Positions 43,600 through 52,867 of a stretch of DNA of 64,000 nucleotides are shown one piece after another. Below the pieces are notes generated by a model. The model was not told the origin of the DNA. It ran no database searches and worked only from the letters and a program-made list of their open reading frames with translations. The position numbers were made by a program, and so were the translations under genes. The stretch is from positions 4,661 through 68,660 of the forward strand of contig CAYSUS010000035.1 in assembly GCA_964434165.1 (NCBI GenBank), given 5' to 3'. The stretch comes from CAYSUS01 sp964434165 (GTDB lineage Bacteria > Planctomycetota > Planctomycetia > Pirellulales > Thermoguttaceae). Numbering within the stretch: the first letter of the stretch is position 1; every line of letters begins with the position of its first letter.

Positions 43600-44712
43600 C
43601 TACGCGGTCGCGCCTTCCGAAGGTTCGGGATACACGCGATAGGCGGCAGGCGCCTGCGGCGACGGGGCCGGCTCTCCCCCCCGCACAAGCCCCGCCCGGG
43701 CGCTCTCCTCGGGCAGGATGCCCACCACGTCGGTGATGTCGATCATGCCCACCGGTCTGCCCGCGGCGTCGATCACCGGGAGCTCGCTGATCTTGCGCTG
43801 GGCCATCACGGCCACGGCTTCGGTCATGCGCGTCCCGAGGGCCACGGTCACGGGCCGCGCGGTCATCACCCGGCGGATCGGGCCGTCCAGCGCGGCGTCG
43901 TCGCGGCGCTCGAACAGCCGGGCCAGGTCGCTGTCGGTGAACAGGCCCGACAGCCGGCCGCCCGGATCGACGAGCATGATGGCCCCGATCCGCCGGCCCG
44001 GACGGCTGACCGACAGGAAGACCTCGCGGATCGAGTGCCCCTCGTTGGCCACTCGGCATTGCACCAATGGGCGCATGTGGTGCTCGACCTTGCTGAGCTT
44101 GCGTCCCAGGCTGCCCGCCGGGTGGAAGCGGGCGAAGTCCTCGCGGCCGAAGTCCCGCATGCGGCTGACGACCAGGGCCAACGCGTCGCCCAGGGCCAGC
44201 ATGGCCGTGGTGCTCGAGCTCGGAGCCAGTCCCAGTGGGCACGCCTCCTCGACCGGCCCCGTGCGGAGGACCACCGTGGCGGCCCGGCCCAGGGTGCTGG
44301 AAGCCGCCGAGGTGATCGCCACGATGGGCACGCCCAGCTCGGCGAGCGAGGGCAGCATGCGCACGATCTCCTCGGTCTCGCCGCTCTGGGAGAGGATCAA
44401 CAGGAGGTCGTCCCGGTGGATGCGCCCCAGGTCTCCGTGCACGGCCTCGGCCGGATGCAGGCAGTGCGCCCGCGTGCCCGTCGAGGCCAGCGTGGCCATG
44501 ATCTTCTGGCCCACCAGCCCGGCCTTGCCGATGCCCGAAACGATCACGCCCCCCCGGCAGAGGAAAACGAGATCCGCCGCCCGGCAGAATTCCTCGCCCA
44601 ACTGCCGAGCGACCTCGGCCAGGGCCCGGCTTTCCTGCTCGATGATCTGCCGGCCGTGGCGGAGCTGCTCGAAGGGGCTCAGCCGGCCCAGTCTGACCGC
44701 TTCCGTGCTCAT
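43600..44712 (-). CDS. kdsD: D-arabinose 5-phosphate isomerase (SIS plus two CBS domains)
   Basis: The 370-residue protein has an SIS sugar-isomerase domain (about 40-190: VSGIGKAGLVGQKIMATLASTG and LSQSGETEEIVRML) and two C-terminal CBS domains (about 215-350). This is the KdsD/KpsF layout; the enzyme converts ribulose 5-phosphate to arabinose 5-phosphate, the first committed Kdo step. About 30 residues of extra C-terminal tail (RGGEPAPSPQAPAAYR) follow the second CBS domain. It begins the minus-strand envelope cluster and is divergent from the aldolase, with a 312-bp gap between them. Confidence 0.93.
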   Translation of the reverse strand: MSTEAVRLGRLSPFEQLRHGRQIIEQESRALAEVARQLGEEFCRAADLVFLCRGGVIVSGIGKAGLVGQKIMATLASTGTRAHCLHPAEAVHGDLGRIHRDDLLLILSQSGETEEIVRMLPSLAELGVPIVAITSAASSTLGRAATVVLRTGPVEEACPLGLAPSSSTTAMLALGDALALVVSRMRDFGREDFARFHPAGSLGRKLSKVEHHMRPLVQCRVANEGHSIREVFLSVSRPGRRIGAIMLVDPGGRLSGLFTDSDLARLFERRDDAALDGPIRRVMTARPVTVALGTRMTEAVAVMAQRKISELPVIDAAGRPVGMIDITDVVGILPEESARAGLVRGGEPAPSPQAPAAYRVYPEPSEGATA

Positions 44713-44902
44713 CGGGTCGTCGTCCGTGACCTGTGTGGTCCTCCGGTGGGGGTGTCCCCCAGAGTAGGATGAGGGTCGGCGATTGTACTTGGCTGGGCGG
44801 CCTCGGGCAATGTCGCTGTTCGGTCCGCAAGCGGCCGGGTCGCTTCACTCGATGCGGTCGTATGGCTTGCCAGCAAGGCCCACCTCCTGGCGCCGGCCCG
44901 CC

Positions 44903-44932
44903 TTGGCAGACCCCGTCACGGAGAAGTAGAAT
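44903..44932 (+). promoter_or_regulatory. possible promoter of the aldolase gene
   Basis: TTGGCA (44903-44908) and TAGAAT (44927-44932) are 18 bp apart and about 92 bp before the aldolase ATG. The -10 matches consensus at five of six positions. It is the best sigma-70-like pair in the 312-bp kdsD-aldolase gap; nothing else was recognised there. Confidence 0.35.
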
Positions 44933-45024
44933 TGTTCGTTTCGTCAACCCATCCTTCCGTTCCTCGGGTGCATCGCGACGCCGGGCCGCAGTCGGCCGCG
45001 GCTCGGAGGAGTGAAACCAGACCG

Positions 45025-46014
45025 ATGATCGTCACGACCAACGAGCTGTTCAACCACGCCTACGGCAATTACGCCATCGGGGCCTACAACATCAACAACC
45101 TGGAACAGACCGTCGGCCTGTTCCGCGGAAATCTGGGCAAGGTCGAGAAGAACGAGGAGCCCGTCAACGCCGGCAAAGCGGCCCCGTTCATCATCCAGAT
45201 CTCCCGCGGCGCCCGGGGCTACTCGGACAAGCGGTTCCTGGAGGCCATGATCCGCACGGCGGAGGAGGTGTTCCCCGAGGCCGTGTTCGCGGTGCACCTG
45301 GACCACGGCACGGAAGAGGTGTGCTACGACGCGATCGACAGCGGCTTCTACAGCTCGGTGATGATCGACGCCTCGCACCATCCGCTGAAGGAGAACATCG
45401 AGACCACGCGCCGCGTCGTGGACCGTGCCCACGACAAGGGGATCGTGGTCGAGGCCGAGCTGGGCCAGCTCGGCGGCGTCGAGGAGGACGTGGTAGGCAG
45501 CGTCTGCCTGACCGAGCCGGACGAGGCCGTGGAGTTCGTCGAGAAGAGCGGCTGCGACTCGCTGGCCGTGGCCATCGGCACCTCGCACGGGGCCTACAAG
45601 TTCTCGGGCAAGCAGAGCCTGCACTTCGACGTGCTGGAGAATCTGCAGAAGGTCCTGCCGGAGCGGTTCCCCATGGTCATGCACGGCTCCAGCAGCGTGC
45701 CCAAGGAGTGGGTCGATCGGATCAACGCGGCCGGCGGCAAGCTCCAGGACGCCAGCGGGGTACAGGAGGACCAGTATCTGCCGGCGGCCAAGATGGGCGT
45801 GTGCAAGGTGAACATCGACACCGACGGCCGGCTCGTCTGGTGCGCGATTCACCGCGAGCAGTTCCGCGACCACCCGGAGAACTTCGACCTGCGCCCGCCG
45901 GGAAAGGTGTTCATGGCCGAGTACGCCAGGTACATCGCGCACAAGAACACGATGCTCGGCTCGGCCGGCCAGCTCGAGTCGGTCCGCGCGACGCTCAAGG
46001 GCGCGGCGGTTTAG
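45025..46014 (+). CDS. fba: class II fructose-bisphosphate aldolase
   Basis: The 329-residue protein is a zinc-dependent class II aldolase with its metal and substrate motifs in place: VHLDHG, ASHHPLKENI, VEAELGQLGG, MHGSSSV and KVNIDTDGRL. It cleaves fructose 1,6-bisphosphate in glycolysis and gluconeogenesis. The conserved start MIVTTNELFNHAYGNYAIGAYN fixes the ATG at 45025; GGAGGAG lies 13 nt upstream. Its stop overlaps the end of the convergent secreted-protein gene by 4 bp. Confidence 0.95.
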   Translation: MIVTTNELFNHAYGNYAIGAYNINNLEQTVGLFRGNLGKVEKNEEPVNAGKAAPFIIQISRGARGYSDKRFLEAMIRTAEEVFPEAVFAVHLDHGTEEVCYDAIDSGFYSSVMIDASHHPLKENIETTRRVVDRAHDKGIVVEAELGQLGGVEEDVVGSVCLTEPDEAVEFVEKSGCDSLAVAIGTSHGAYKFSGKQSLHFDVLENLQKVLPERFPMVMHGSSSVPKEWVDRINAAGGKLQDASGVQEDQYLPAAKMGVCKVNIDTDGRLVWCAIHREQFRDHPENFDLRPPGKVFMAEYARYIAHKNTMLGSAGQLESVRATLKGAAV

Positions 46015-47993
46015 CGCGTGGCGAGTGGGTGAGTGCGAATCGCCCCTCGCTCGGGTCGCACCCGATCGCCGCCTCCTGATTCCTGCCTCCTGACGCCTGC
46101 CTCCTTCGCCGCCCAGTCGCGCTTGCCCTGCTGGTAGAGCAGATACTGCGCGGCGGCCTTGATCAGGTGGGCGTAGCCGCCGGACTCCGAGATCTTGTTG
46201 ACCCGGGTGCCGCGGAAGGTCCAGATATTGGTCTTGCCGTGGGCGATGGGTAGGTAGCCCAGCTCGCGGAACACCGCGCGCCAACTCGCCAGGCCGCCGA
46301 CCAGCTCCCGTTGGAGCGCCTTTCGCACCTGTTCCTCGCTGCTGAGCAGATAGAAGCTGCGGTTCGCATCGCCCAGGCGGACCGCGTAGCGCCCGTGCTC
46401 CACGCCGTTGAGCCACGTCTCCTGGCCCTTGACCACGGTGAAGGGGATCCGCAGCTCGAAGGCGAATCCGCCATCTGAGGGCGAGACCTTGGCCTGGTGG
46501 ATGAGTCGCTTGCCCTCGGCGTTCTCGACGCGCGCCACCCCCGAGGGGCCGATCTCGATCGCCGCGGCGGGGCGCTCCGCGTCGGGCTGGGCGAGAAGCT
46601 CGATCTTCACGCTCTCGCCCGGAGCCTCGCCCCAGAGGCACAGGTGGCTCCGCTCGGCGGCGAGGCGGAGCTGGGCCGCGCCGGCCTTGAGCGGCTCGCA
46701 GTAACCCTCCTCGGCACGGCCGTCGACCTCGATCGCCGAATCGTGAAACCGCACCAGGAGGTCGCCGGAAAACTCCTTCCGGTAGCGATCCTCCCACACG
46801 CCCCCGTGGGCGCGCAGCGCCTGGAGGGCCCAGGCGGTGACGACCATCATCTGCGGCCCCATGCGCGGGCCCATCGAGAGGTCGCGGTCGGAGCGGTACG
46901 AGGTCGGCTTGCCGCCGCGGAAGTGGATGTGGGCCCCTTCCGAGCGGTTCATGCCCGGCGGCACCGGCTCGGTGTCGGACCAGTAACGCACGAGCATCGG
47001 CAGCGTGTACGCATCGTAGATCAACTGCGCGGCGGCGGGTCGGGTGAGCGTGCCGTCTCGAACGAGGGCCACGTGGTAGTCGTATTCCTGGTTGTCGGCG
47101 AACCCCGGCATGGCCTGCTCGCGGTCGGCCGAAGCCTCGGCCAGGGCGACGGTGTAAGCGTTGCGCGGCTCGAAGCCCGCGGCGCGGCCCAGGCGCTTGC
47201 GGAGCTCCTCGTCCCGGTTGGTCCCCGCGGCCGCGGCCACGACCATGGGGATCGGCCCGTGGTGCAGGAGCCGCGACTCGTGCAGGTGCATGGCCGCCCG
47301 GGCGATGCGCTCGTCGCCGGTGAGCTGCCAGGTCTTCAGGAGCATGACGGCAAGATCCTGGGCCATGTGGTTCGAGCATCCGAGGGAGAAGCCGTTGAGG
47401 CGCCCCTCGGGGTTGGCGCGGCCGGCCAGCAGGTCGTAGTCGACGCACATGAAGGGATGGGTGCCGGTCTTCGCCAGCTCGCGCTCCAGGCTCAGCGAGG
47501 CCCCGTCGTCCCAGAAATAGGGGCAGAAGCCCTTCTCGCCCATGTAGCGGTGCGACTTCTTGAAGGTGTGCTTGGAGGGGGCGATCTTCTTCTCGTCCAT
47601 CCCGTCGCGGAAGAGCGCGTCGGAGTGATTGAGGATATTGGTGTAGAACGGGACCGGATACTCGGTGAGAAACTCGCGGTAGTGCTCCTCGCCGGTGGCG
47701 CGGAAGGCGTCGACCATCGCCGCGGCGTACCAGGCCCCGTCGTGCATGGTGTCGAGGGCCTCCCCCTGGATCCACTGCCCCTCCTGGCCGATCTTCGTGG
47801 TATCGACGTACTCGTAGACCATGCCCTTCTGCGGCGACTTGGGATCCTTCTTGAGATGGTGGGCTTCGATGTACTCGGCCAGCTCGCGCATGAAGGCGCG
47901 AACCTCTTGCTCCGACATCGCTTCTTCGGCAGCCGGCGGGCTAAGAGGGAAGGACGCAAGGCACACCGCAGCCGTCAACAGCGCTGGCAACAT
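46011..47993 (-). CDS. secreted protein of unknown function, possibly glycan-acting
   Basis: The 660-residue product has a signal peptide (MLPALLTAAVCLASFPLSPPAAEE). Helical sequence with a WIQGEALDTMHDGAWYAAAMVDAF segment and histidine-rich LHHGPIPM suggests an alpha/alpha toroid such as a polysaccharide lyase or glycosidase; the C-terminal third is beta-rich and carbohydrate-binding-like. I recognise no catalytic signature. The last 25 residues (RRQESGGGDRVR and following) come from a GGAGGCAGG-type repeat that has run into the gene, so the native C-terminus is probably shorter. It converges on the aldolase gene with a 4-bp overlap. Confidence 0.7.
   Translation of the reverse strand: MLPALLTAAVCLASFPLSPPAAEEAMSEQEVRAFMRELAEYIEAHHLKKDPKSPQKGMVYEYVDTTKIGQEGQWIQGEALDTMHDGAWYAAAMVDAFRATGEEHYREFLTEYPVPFYTNILNHSDALFRDGMDEKKIAPSKHTFKKSHRYMGEKGFCPYFWDDGASLSLERELAKTGTHPFMCVDYDLLAGRANPEGRLNGFSLGCSNHMAQDLAVMLLKTWQLTGDERIARAAMHLHESRLLHHGPIPMVVAAAAGTNRDEELRKRLGRAAGFEPRNAYTVALAEASADREQAMPGFADNQEYDYHVALVRDGTLTRPAAAQLIYDAYTLPMLVRYWSDTEPVPPGMNRSEGAHIHFRGGKPTSYRSDRDLSMGPRMGPQMMVVTAWALQALRAHGGVWEDRYRKEFSGDLLVRFHDSAIEVDGRAEEGYCEPLKAGAAQLRLAAERSHLCLWGEAPGESVKIELLAQPDAERPAAAIEIGPSGVARVENAEGKRLIHQAKVSPSDGGFAFELRIPFTVVKGQETWLNGVEHGRYAVRLGDANRSFYLLSSEEQVRKALQRELVGGLASWRAVFRELGYLPIAHGKTNIWTFRGTRVNKISESGGYAHLIKAAAQYLLYQQGKRDWAAKEAGVRRQESGGGDRVRPERGAIRTHPLATR
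46068..46104. repeat. imperfect GCCTCCTG-type tandem repeat at a gene end
   Basis: Three imperfect copies of a GCCTCCTGAT/CGCC-like unit lie inside the 3' end of the secreted-protein gene. They encode its odd Arg/Gly/Glu tail. Similar short GGAGGCAGGA-type repeats are common as intergenic junk in planctomycete genomes. Confidence 0.45.
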
Positions 47994-48076
47994 GTCGGAG
48001 GCTCCGTGGCAGGGGGGATGGGGACAGCGGGTGCAGCGTAACGCAAGGGATGGGCGGATTCAATTGGCGTCGCCGG

Positions 48077-49621
48077 TCAACCGGCCGGTGGATCGACTTC
48101 GGCCGTCGTCCCACGGCGAGCACCCCACCGCCGGCGCCAGCGTCGGCCGTGCGTTTGGACCCATTCCACCGCCGCGGACCAGGCACGGCACGGCTGGGCC
48201 TCGGCGCACCGGGCGGCCGCGCGGCGGAGGAGATCGAATCCGGCGGCCCCGCAAGGGAGACACTCGGCAATCGCGCCGAGCGGCACGCGGCGGGTCATCA
48301 ACAGCGACAGCACGGCCGCCGGCTCCGCGGCCCGCGGCGCGACCACGGTCGCGCCGACGATCCGCCCCGTGCGGCTCCGCACGTGCACGGCCAGAAACCC
48401 GGCCGGCGGCTCTCCGCTCGATCCATGACCCGGCTCGCCGATTTCCACGCGGTAGGTCCGCACGTCGAGGTCATGCGGTGCCGCCTCCAAGGGCGACAGC
48501 CCCAGGCGCGCGATCTGCGGATCGGTAGGAACGCACCGCGGAGCCGAGGTCCGCCCAAACGGCTTCGTCCGCCGCCCCAAGGCCCTGTCCACCCCGCGGC
48601 GGAGCATCTCCCTCAGCGCCGCCGGGCAGACCGAACCGACGCCGCACACCGTGCCGGCCGCGAGAATCCGCCGGTTGGTGGTCTGGAGGCGGTCGTTCAC
48701 CCACACCCCCGACCCGTCCGCCCGAACGCGAGCCCGGTCCAGATCGAGCCCGGCGGTCAAGGGACGGTCCTCGCCGCCGAGGAGCACCGCATCGACGAAC
48801 AGCTTCTCGCGCGACCCGCCGCGGGCGAAGGTCACGGCGCTGACGTGCCCCGTCTTCTCCAGCCAGATCGATCCGCAACCCAGTCGAAGTCGGACCCCGT
48901 CGCGCTCCATCCGGCGCTGGACGATCGCGGCCGCGTCGGGGTCCTCTTCGGCCAGAACCGTGGCGCCGTGGGCGATCAGGTGCACTTCGCTGCCCAGGCG
49001 CCGCAGCGCCTGGGCCCAGAAGCACTCGCGCGGACCGGCGCCGATGACCGCCAGTCTGGCGGGCGGCTCGGCCAGTCCGGCGACCTCCTCCTGCCCTAGA
49101 ACCTCGACCTGCCCGCGGCCCGGAACGTCCGGAAGCTGCAAGTTGCTGCCCATCGCGAGCAGCATCCGGCGGAAGGGAACGTGCCGACCTTCGACCTCGA
49201 GCAGGTCTCGGCCCCGAAACGTCGCCGGGCCGCGGATCACCTCGATTCCCTCCTCGGCCAGCCGCCCCAGCGCCACATCCCGGGGCGCGGCCTCGCCCTG
49301 CGGTCGCAGGCGCTCGAGCAGGGCCGCAAGGCCCTCGGTCGGTCCCGGCTGCGAGCGATCCAGGGCGGACGCGCTGCCACACCAGGGCGCGTCGAGCACA
49401 CGGCCGCCCGGCGCGCGGCACAGCTCGAGCGGCGCGCGCATGGGGGCGGTGCCCTCCACCTCGCCGCCCGGCACGATCGCCACACGGCGCCCGCGCCCCA
49501 AGGTCTGGCGAGCCGCGAACACGGCCTCCCAGCCGGCCCCGAAAATCACCAGGTCATACCGCCCGCCGGAAGCAGATCGCATCTCCAGGCCGCCTTCGAG
49601 TCTGACCGTCGCGCGGTCCAT
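48077..49621 (-). CDS. FAD-dependent pyridine-nucleotide oxidoreductase-like protein lacking redox cysteines
   Basis: The 514-residue product has the flavoprotein disulfide-reductase layout: FAD-binding GAGWEAVFAA near residue 28, NAD-binding VIGAGPRECFWAQALRRLG, and a dimerisation domain at the C-terminus (FLAVHVRSRTGRIVGATVV, ARCAEAQPC). The redox-active C-x4-C motif expected near residue 55 is replaced by EGTAPMRAPLELC, the second GRxPN-type motif by GGEDRPLTAGLDL, and the AxGD motif by AAGT. It is therefore a divergent relative, not a working dihydrolipoamide or mercury reductase. Start chosen just before the Rossmann motif, with a G-rich stretch upstream; MRSASG 39 bp downstream is possible. 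Confidence 0.7.
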   Translation of the reverse strand: MDRATVRLEGGLEMRSASGGRYDLVIFGAGWEAVFAARQTLGRGRRVAIVPGGEVEGTAPMRAPLELCRAPGGRVLDAPWCGSASALDRSQPGPTEGLAALLERLRPQGEAAPRDVALGRLAEEGIEVIRGPATFRGRDLLEVEGRHVPFRRMLLAMGSNLQLPDVPGRGQVEVLGQEEVAGLAEPPARLAVIGAGPRECFWAQALRRLGSEVHLIAHGATVLAEEDPDAAAIVQRRMERDGVRLRLGCGSIWLEKTGHVSAVTFARGGSREKLFVDAVLLGGEDRPLTAGLDLDRARVRADGSGVWVNDRLQTTNRRILAAGTVCGVGSVCPAALREMLRRGVDRALGRRTKPFGRTSAPRCVPTDPQIARLGLSPLEAAPHDLDVRTYRVEIGEPGHGSSGEPPAGFLAVHVRSRTGRIVGATVVAPRAAEPAAVLSLLMTRRVPLGAIAECLPCGAAGFDLLRRAAARCAEAQPCRAWSAAVEWVQTHGRRWRRRWGARRGTTAEVDPPAG

Positions 49622-50088
49622 TGCGCCCCCGCAGCCACCAGCGGCATCAGGCCCGCCCCCTGCGGTCCGCGAGTTGCAACGAAGAGCATCAGTGTACCAG
49701 AGCAGGCGCCCGGAACTAGCGATCGCGCGGGTTGGCGCCCCTCGGCTTTGCGTCACTCCGCATCCCGGCGCACAAGCCGCGGCGCATGGGGGCGAAGCGG
49801 CCCGCGGGTCGAGCCGTGGGCGGGCGCCCACGCCGTGGCCGTGGCCAGTAGCGTCTCCCCGACCACCCAGGCGGCAAGCGGTCCCACCCAAACCTCCCAG
49901 ATCGCCCCCCGTCCTTCTTCTATCTACTATCTTTGAGAGGAGGGATGCGGCCTGGATTCTTCTGCGGGTCGCGCAGTCTAGGCAAAGTCTGAGGTCGGGG
50001 CGGCCGATACCACGGTAGAAGTTGCCCTTTGGCGGCGGACCGCTGCGCTTTGGGCGCGGTGCACGCGCGACCCAGGGAAGTTCCCGGT
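49622..50088. other. 467-bp divergent intergenic region, no gene seen
   Basis: This lies between the flavoprotein and FliN-like genes, which are divergent. The open frames here are compositionally Arg/Ala/Gly-rich extensions of the flavoprotein frame without a family signature. A CTTCTATCTACTATCTTTGAGAG stretch near 49915-49936 is AT-richer than its surroundings and may contain a promoter, but I could not define hexamers. Confidence 0.4.
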
Positions 50089-51003
50089 ATGGCCACGTTG
50101 AGTCCCGAGATCGTCGGCGAGGTCGTTGCCGCCTGCAAGGCGGGGGCGTCCGAGGCCGCAGGGGCTTTCTCCCGGGCCTTGGACACCTCGATTCAGGTCA
50201 CGCCGGGCAAGCCGGGAAGCCTCGACCGCGATAATCTGCCGGAGGGCTTCGACGGACCGGGCCTGGCCGTCGTGCTGAAGGTCGGCCCCTCCGCGGCCCT
50301 GGTGCTGCTGCCCGAAAGCAGCGGCCTCGTGCCCGGCTGGGTGGCCAACCCGGATCCGACGGGCAAGTCGAAGCTGGAGACGCTGGCCCAGGAGCTGGGC
50401 ATGATCCTCCTCCCGGAGGACCTGATGCCCGAGGGCTTTCAGGCCGGCCGGGTGAAGACCCTGGCCGGGGCCCTCGCCCGCGGCGATGTGGCAACCGGCG
50501 CGGCGGCCGTGCCGCTGGAGCTCTCCGCCTCGAAGTCCGCGCGGGGCACGGCGATGCTCATCTGGCCGACCGCGAAGCCGGACGCCGTGCTCGGCGCCGC
50601 GGCCACGGACAAGGGGGCCACCGAGGCCGAAGCCCCGAAGAAGCCCAAGCCCGCCCAGCCGTCCACGGCGGCGCAAGCCGCGCGAGGCCCGGGCCGGGCA
50701 AAGCGGCCGCGTGCCGTCTCCAGTCGCGAGTTGCCGCATTACGCGAAGAGCCTCCTGCGCGTGAGGATCCCGGTCGTGGTCACGCTGGCGCGCAAGCGCC
50801 AGCCCCTGGGAAGCGTTCTCGAGCTGGGGCCCGGCTCGATCATCCACTTCGAGAAGTCGTGCGAGGAGATGCTGGACCTGGAGGCCGGCAACAATCCGAT
50901 CGCCTCGGGCGAGGCCGTGAAGATCGGCGACAAGTTCGGGTTGCGGGTCACCTCGGTCCGCCTGCCCGAAGAGCGCTTCCACACCCTCCGGCGCGCGAAG
51001 TAG
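50089..51003 (+). CDS. orphan FliN/SpoA-type flagellar motor-switch-like protein
   Basis: The 304-residue product carries an N-terminal regulatory-type domain (about 1-150, including LAVVLKVGPSAALVLLPESSG), a Pro/Ala/Lys-rich linker (about 180-215) and a C-terminal SpoA domain (about 220-300: VRIPVVVTLARKRQPLGSVLELGPGSIIHFEKS, then VKIGDKFGLRVTSV). FliN and FliY SpoA domains form the flagellar C-ring or type III secretion sorting platform. No other flagellar or secretion gene is near, and the N-terminal part resembles FliY-like fusions. It is probably a motor-switch component encoded alone. Confidence 0.8.
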   Translation: MATLSPEIVGEVVAACKAGASEAAGAFSRALDTSIQVTPGKPGSLDRDNLPEGFDGPGLAVVLKVGPSAALVLLPESSGLVPGWVANPDPTGKSKLETLAQELGMILLPEDLMPEGFQAGRVKTLAGALARGDVATGAAAVPLELSASKSARGTAMLIWPTAKPDAVLGAAATDKGATEAEAPKKPKPAQPSTAAQAARGPGRAKRPRAVSSRELPHYAKSLLRVRIPVVVTLARKRQPLGSVLELGPGSIIHFEKSCEEMLDLEAGNNPIASGEAVKIGDKFGLRVTSVRLPEERFHTLRRAK

Positions 51004-51179
51004 CGCCGCGCGTTGCCGGGGGGGCGCGCAAGCGGCCCATGCGCTGCAAGGAGCGGGGCGAGGCGATGGTCGGACGGCAACAGCGCCCGCGCTCCGCCTG
51101 CGCTGTTTTGGAGGTCCGTGCGGAGGGAAGCAACTCGCCGAAGCGGGGCGTTGCGTGCCCTGCCCCAAGCGCGGTCGAG

Positions 51180-52682
51180 CTACCTCGCTCCGGCCGTCGT
51201 CATGTTGGCGCCGAGGCTTGCGAGCAGCTTCTCCGCGTCGGCCCGCTTGAAGAAGGGGGCTTTCGACCGCAGCGCCGCCTCCAGCAGCTTCGCCGCCTCT
51301 TCCGGCTTCCCCTGGTGCACCAGGATCGACGCGGCGAAGTACGCCCCGTTGGAGTCCAGGCTCTCGCGGCTGAGGAGCTGATCGACCAGGCGATAGCAGG
51401 ATTCGAATCTGCCGGCGCGATACAGTGCCCAGGCGAGTGTCGCCGCCGTCACTTGCGACGAGGCCCGGCGGAGATTCGCTTCGGCCAGGGCCAGGGCCTC
51501 CGCGACCTTCTCGTCACCCTTCTGCTCAAGTAGCGTGATGGCCAGCGCATTGACCAGGTCGGGCTCGCGCGGCGACTTTTCCAGAGCCTTGCGGAACTCG
51601 GACTCCGCGAGCCCGAGATCGTTCCGGTAGAAGGCGAGCGTTCCCAGCAGGTAATGGATCGCACCGGAATCCGGCTTCAACCTGGCGAGGGAGTCGGCGT
51701 AGCCTCTGGCCTTTTCGAGGTTCCCTTGGCCCAGATGATAGTTGGCGGCCAACGCCAGCGTGCCGAAGTGCTCCGGGTGTGCCTGGAGGGCTTCCTCAAG
51801 CAGGGCCTCGGCCTTGGCCACGTCGCCCTTGCGCAGGTACAACTGCGCCAGATACGCGGACGGAGGAAGCTGCTCGGGATCGCGCTGGAACGCCTTCTCG
51901 AACGCGTCCAGGGCGAGCTTCTCGTCCCCCGCCGCGCCGCGCCGGAGGTAGAGGCCGCCGATAAGGCGCTGCGGTTCGGCGCTGGAGGGGGCGAGGGCTT
52001 CGAGCTCTTCCAGGCAGCTCAGCGCGCTGTCGAACTTGTTCTGCATCTCGGCGAAGTGCGCCATGTTCATCCACATCGACTTCTCGATCTTCGCCTTCCG
52101 CTCGGGGCTGCCGTCGAACTGCTCCAGAAGCTCCTGGCCGCGGCCGAGAAGGAGCATCGCTTCGGTACGGCGGGCCTCCATCCGGGCGAGGTCGGCGAGC
52201 AGGAAGTACGGCTCCGGATCGTCGGGGTGCGCCAGCACGGCCTTGTCGAGGAGCTGGCGGCTCGCTTGCATGTCCCCTGCCAGGGCAGCCCACTTGGCCA
52301 TCATCACCCCCGGCGGCTCAAGACTCGCATCGAGGTCCGACGCCAGGCCGATCAGTTGGGCGGCCTTGGGAAGGTTCCCTTCCTTGAACCGCGCCGCCGC
52401 CACCTCCAACGTCTCCTGAATGTCCGCCTTCTGCGCCGCAGTCAGCTTGCGCGCTGGCGGCACCGCGCTCGCCCCATCCCTCCTCCGTGCCGGCGCCGAA
52501 GCCGGACTCCGGGCGGAAGGCGTCGCATCCTGCCCAGCAGGCCGCGGGGCGGCCGCTGCCGGAGGTCGCGCCCTTGGCTGGCGCCTCCAGCGATTCCGCA
52601 GGCGCTGGGCATGAAGCGAAGACGGCAAGACAGCAGACACCATCGCGAAGACTACGATCGATACAAGAATCCGGCGGACCAT
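51180..52682 (-). CDS. exported TPR-repeat protein
   Basis: The 500-residue product has a signal peptide (VRRILVSIVVFAMVSAVLPSSLHAQ), a Pro/Arg/Ala-rich stretch, and then tetratricopeptide-like repeats from about residue 80 (YFLLADLARMEARRTEAMLLLGRGQELL, AYLAQLYLRKGDVAKAEALLEEALQAHPEHFGTLALAANYHLGQGN). A periplasmic or surface scaffold role is likely. The ATG at 52682 is chosen over a longer upstream frame because it starts the signal peptide. A hairpin terminator separates it from the TpsA-like gene upstream. Confidence 0.8.
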   Translation of the reverse strand: MVRRILVSIVVFAMVSAVLPSSLHAQRLRNRWRRQPRARPPAAAAPRPAGQDATPSARSPASAPARRRDGASAVPPARKLTAAQKADIQETLEVAAARFKEGNLPKAAQLIGLASDLDASLEPPGVMMAKWAALAGDMQASRQLLDKAVLAHPDDPEPYFLLADLARMEARRTEAMLLLGRGQELLEQFDGSPERKAKIEKSMWMNMAHFAEMQNKFDSALSCLEELEALAPSSAEPQRLIGGLYLRRGAAGDEKLALDAFEKAFQRDPEQLPPSAYLAQLYLRKGDVAKAEALLEEALQAHPEHFGTLALAANYHLGQGNLEKARGYADSLARLKPDSGAIHYLLGTLAFYRNDLGLAESEFRKALEKSPREPDLVNALAITLLEQKGDEKVAEALALAEANLRRASSQVTAATLAWALYRAGRFESCYRLVDQLLSRESLDSNGAYFAASILVHQGKPEEAAKLLEAALRSKAPFFKRADAEKLLASLGANMTTAGAR

Positions 52683-52745
52683 GGTGCAACCGAGCAAATG
52701 GGGGCAGAGCGGGGAGATCCAAACCGATGGCAAGAAACAGAAACA

Positions 52746-52784
52746 AACGTTCCGGCCCACGTACGCATTATGGGCCGGAACGTT
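52746..52784 (-). terminator. strong intrinsic terminator downstream of the TpsA-like gene
   Basis: A perfect 14-bp stem (52746-52759 with 52771-52784, AACGTTCCGGCCCA arms) with an 11-nt loop is followed on the minus strand by the T-rich tract TTTGTTTCTGTTTCTT. It lies 84 bp past the TpsA-like stop and 64 bp before the ATG of the next gene. Confidence 0.85.
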
Positions 52785-52867
52785 CGAGTCATTCAACGGG
52801 ATTTCGTGCACGCCACCCCAGAGGGGGTGCCGAAGTCCGCGTCAGGTGAACGCCGCCATTCGGCGAA

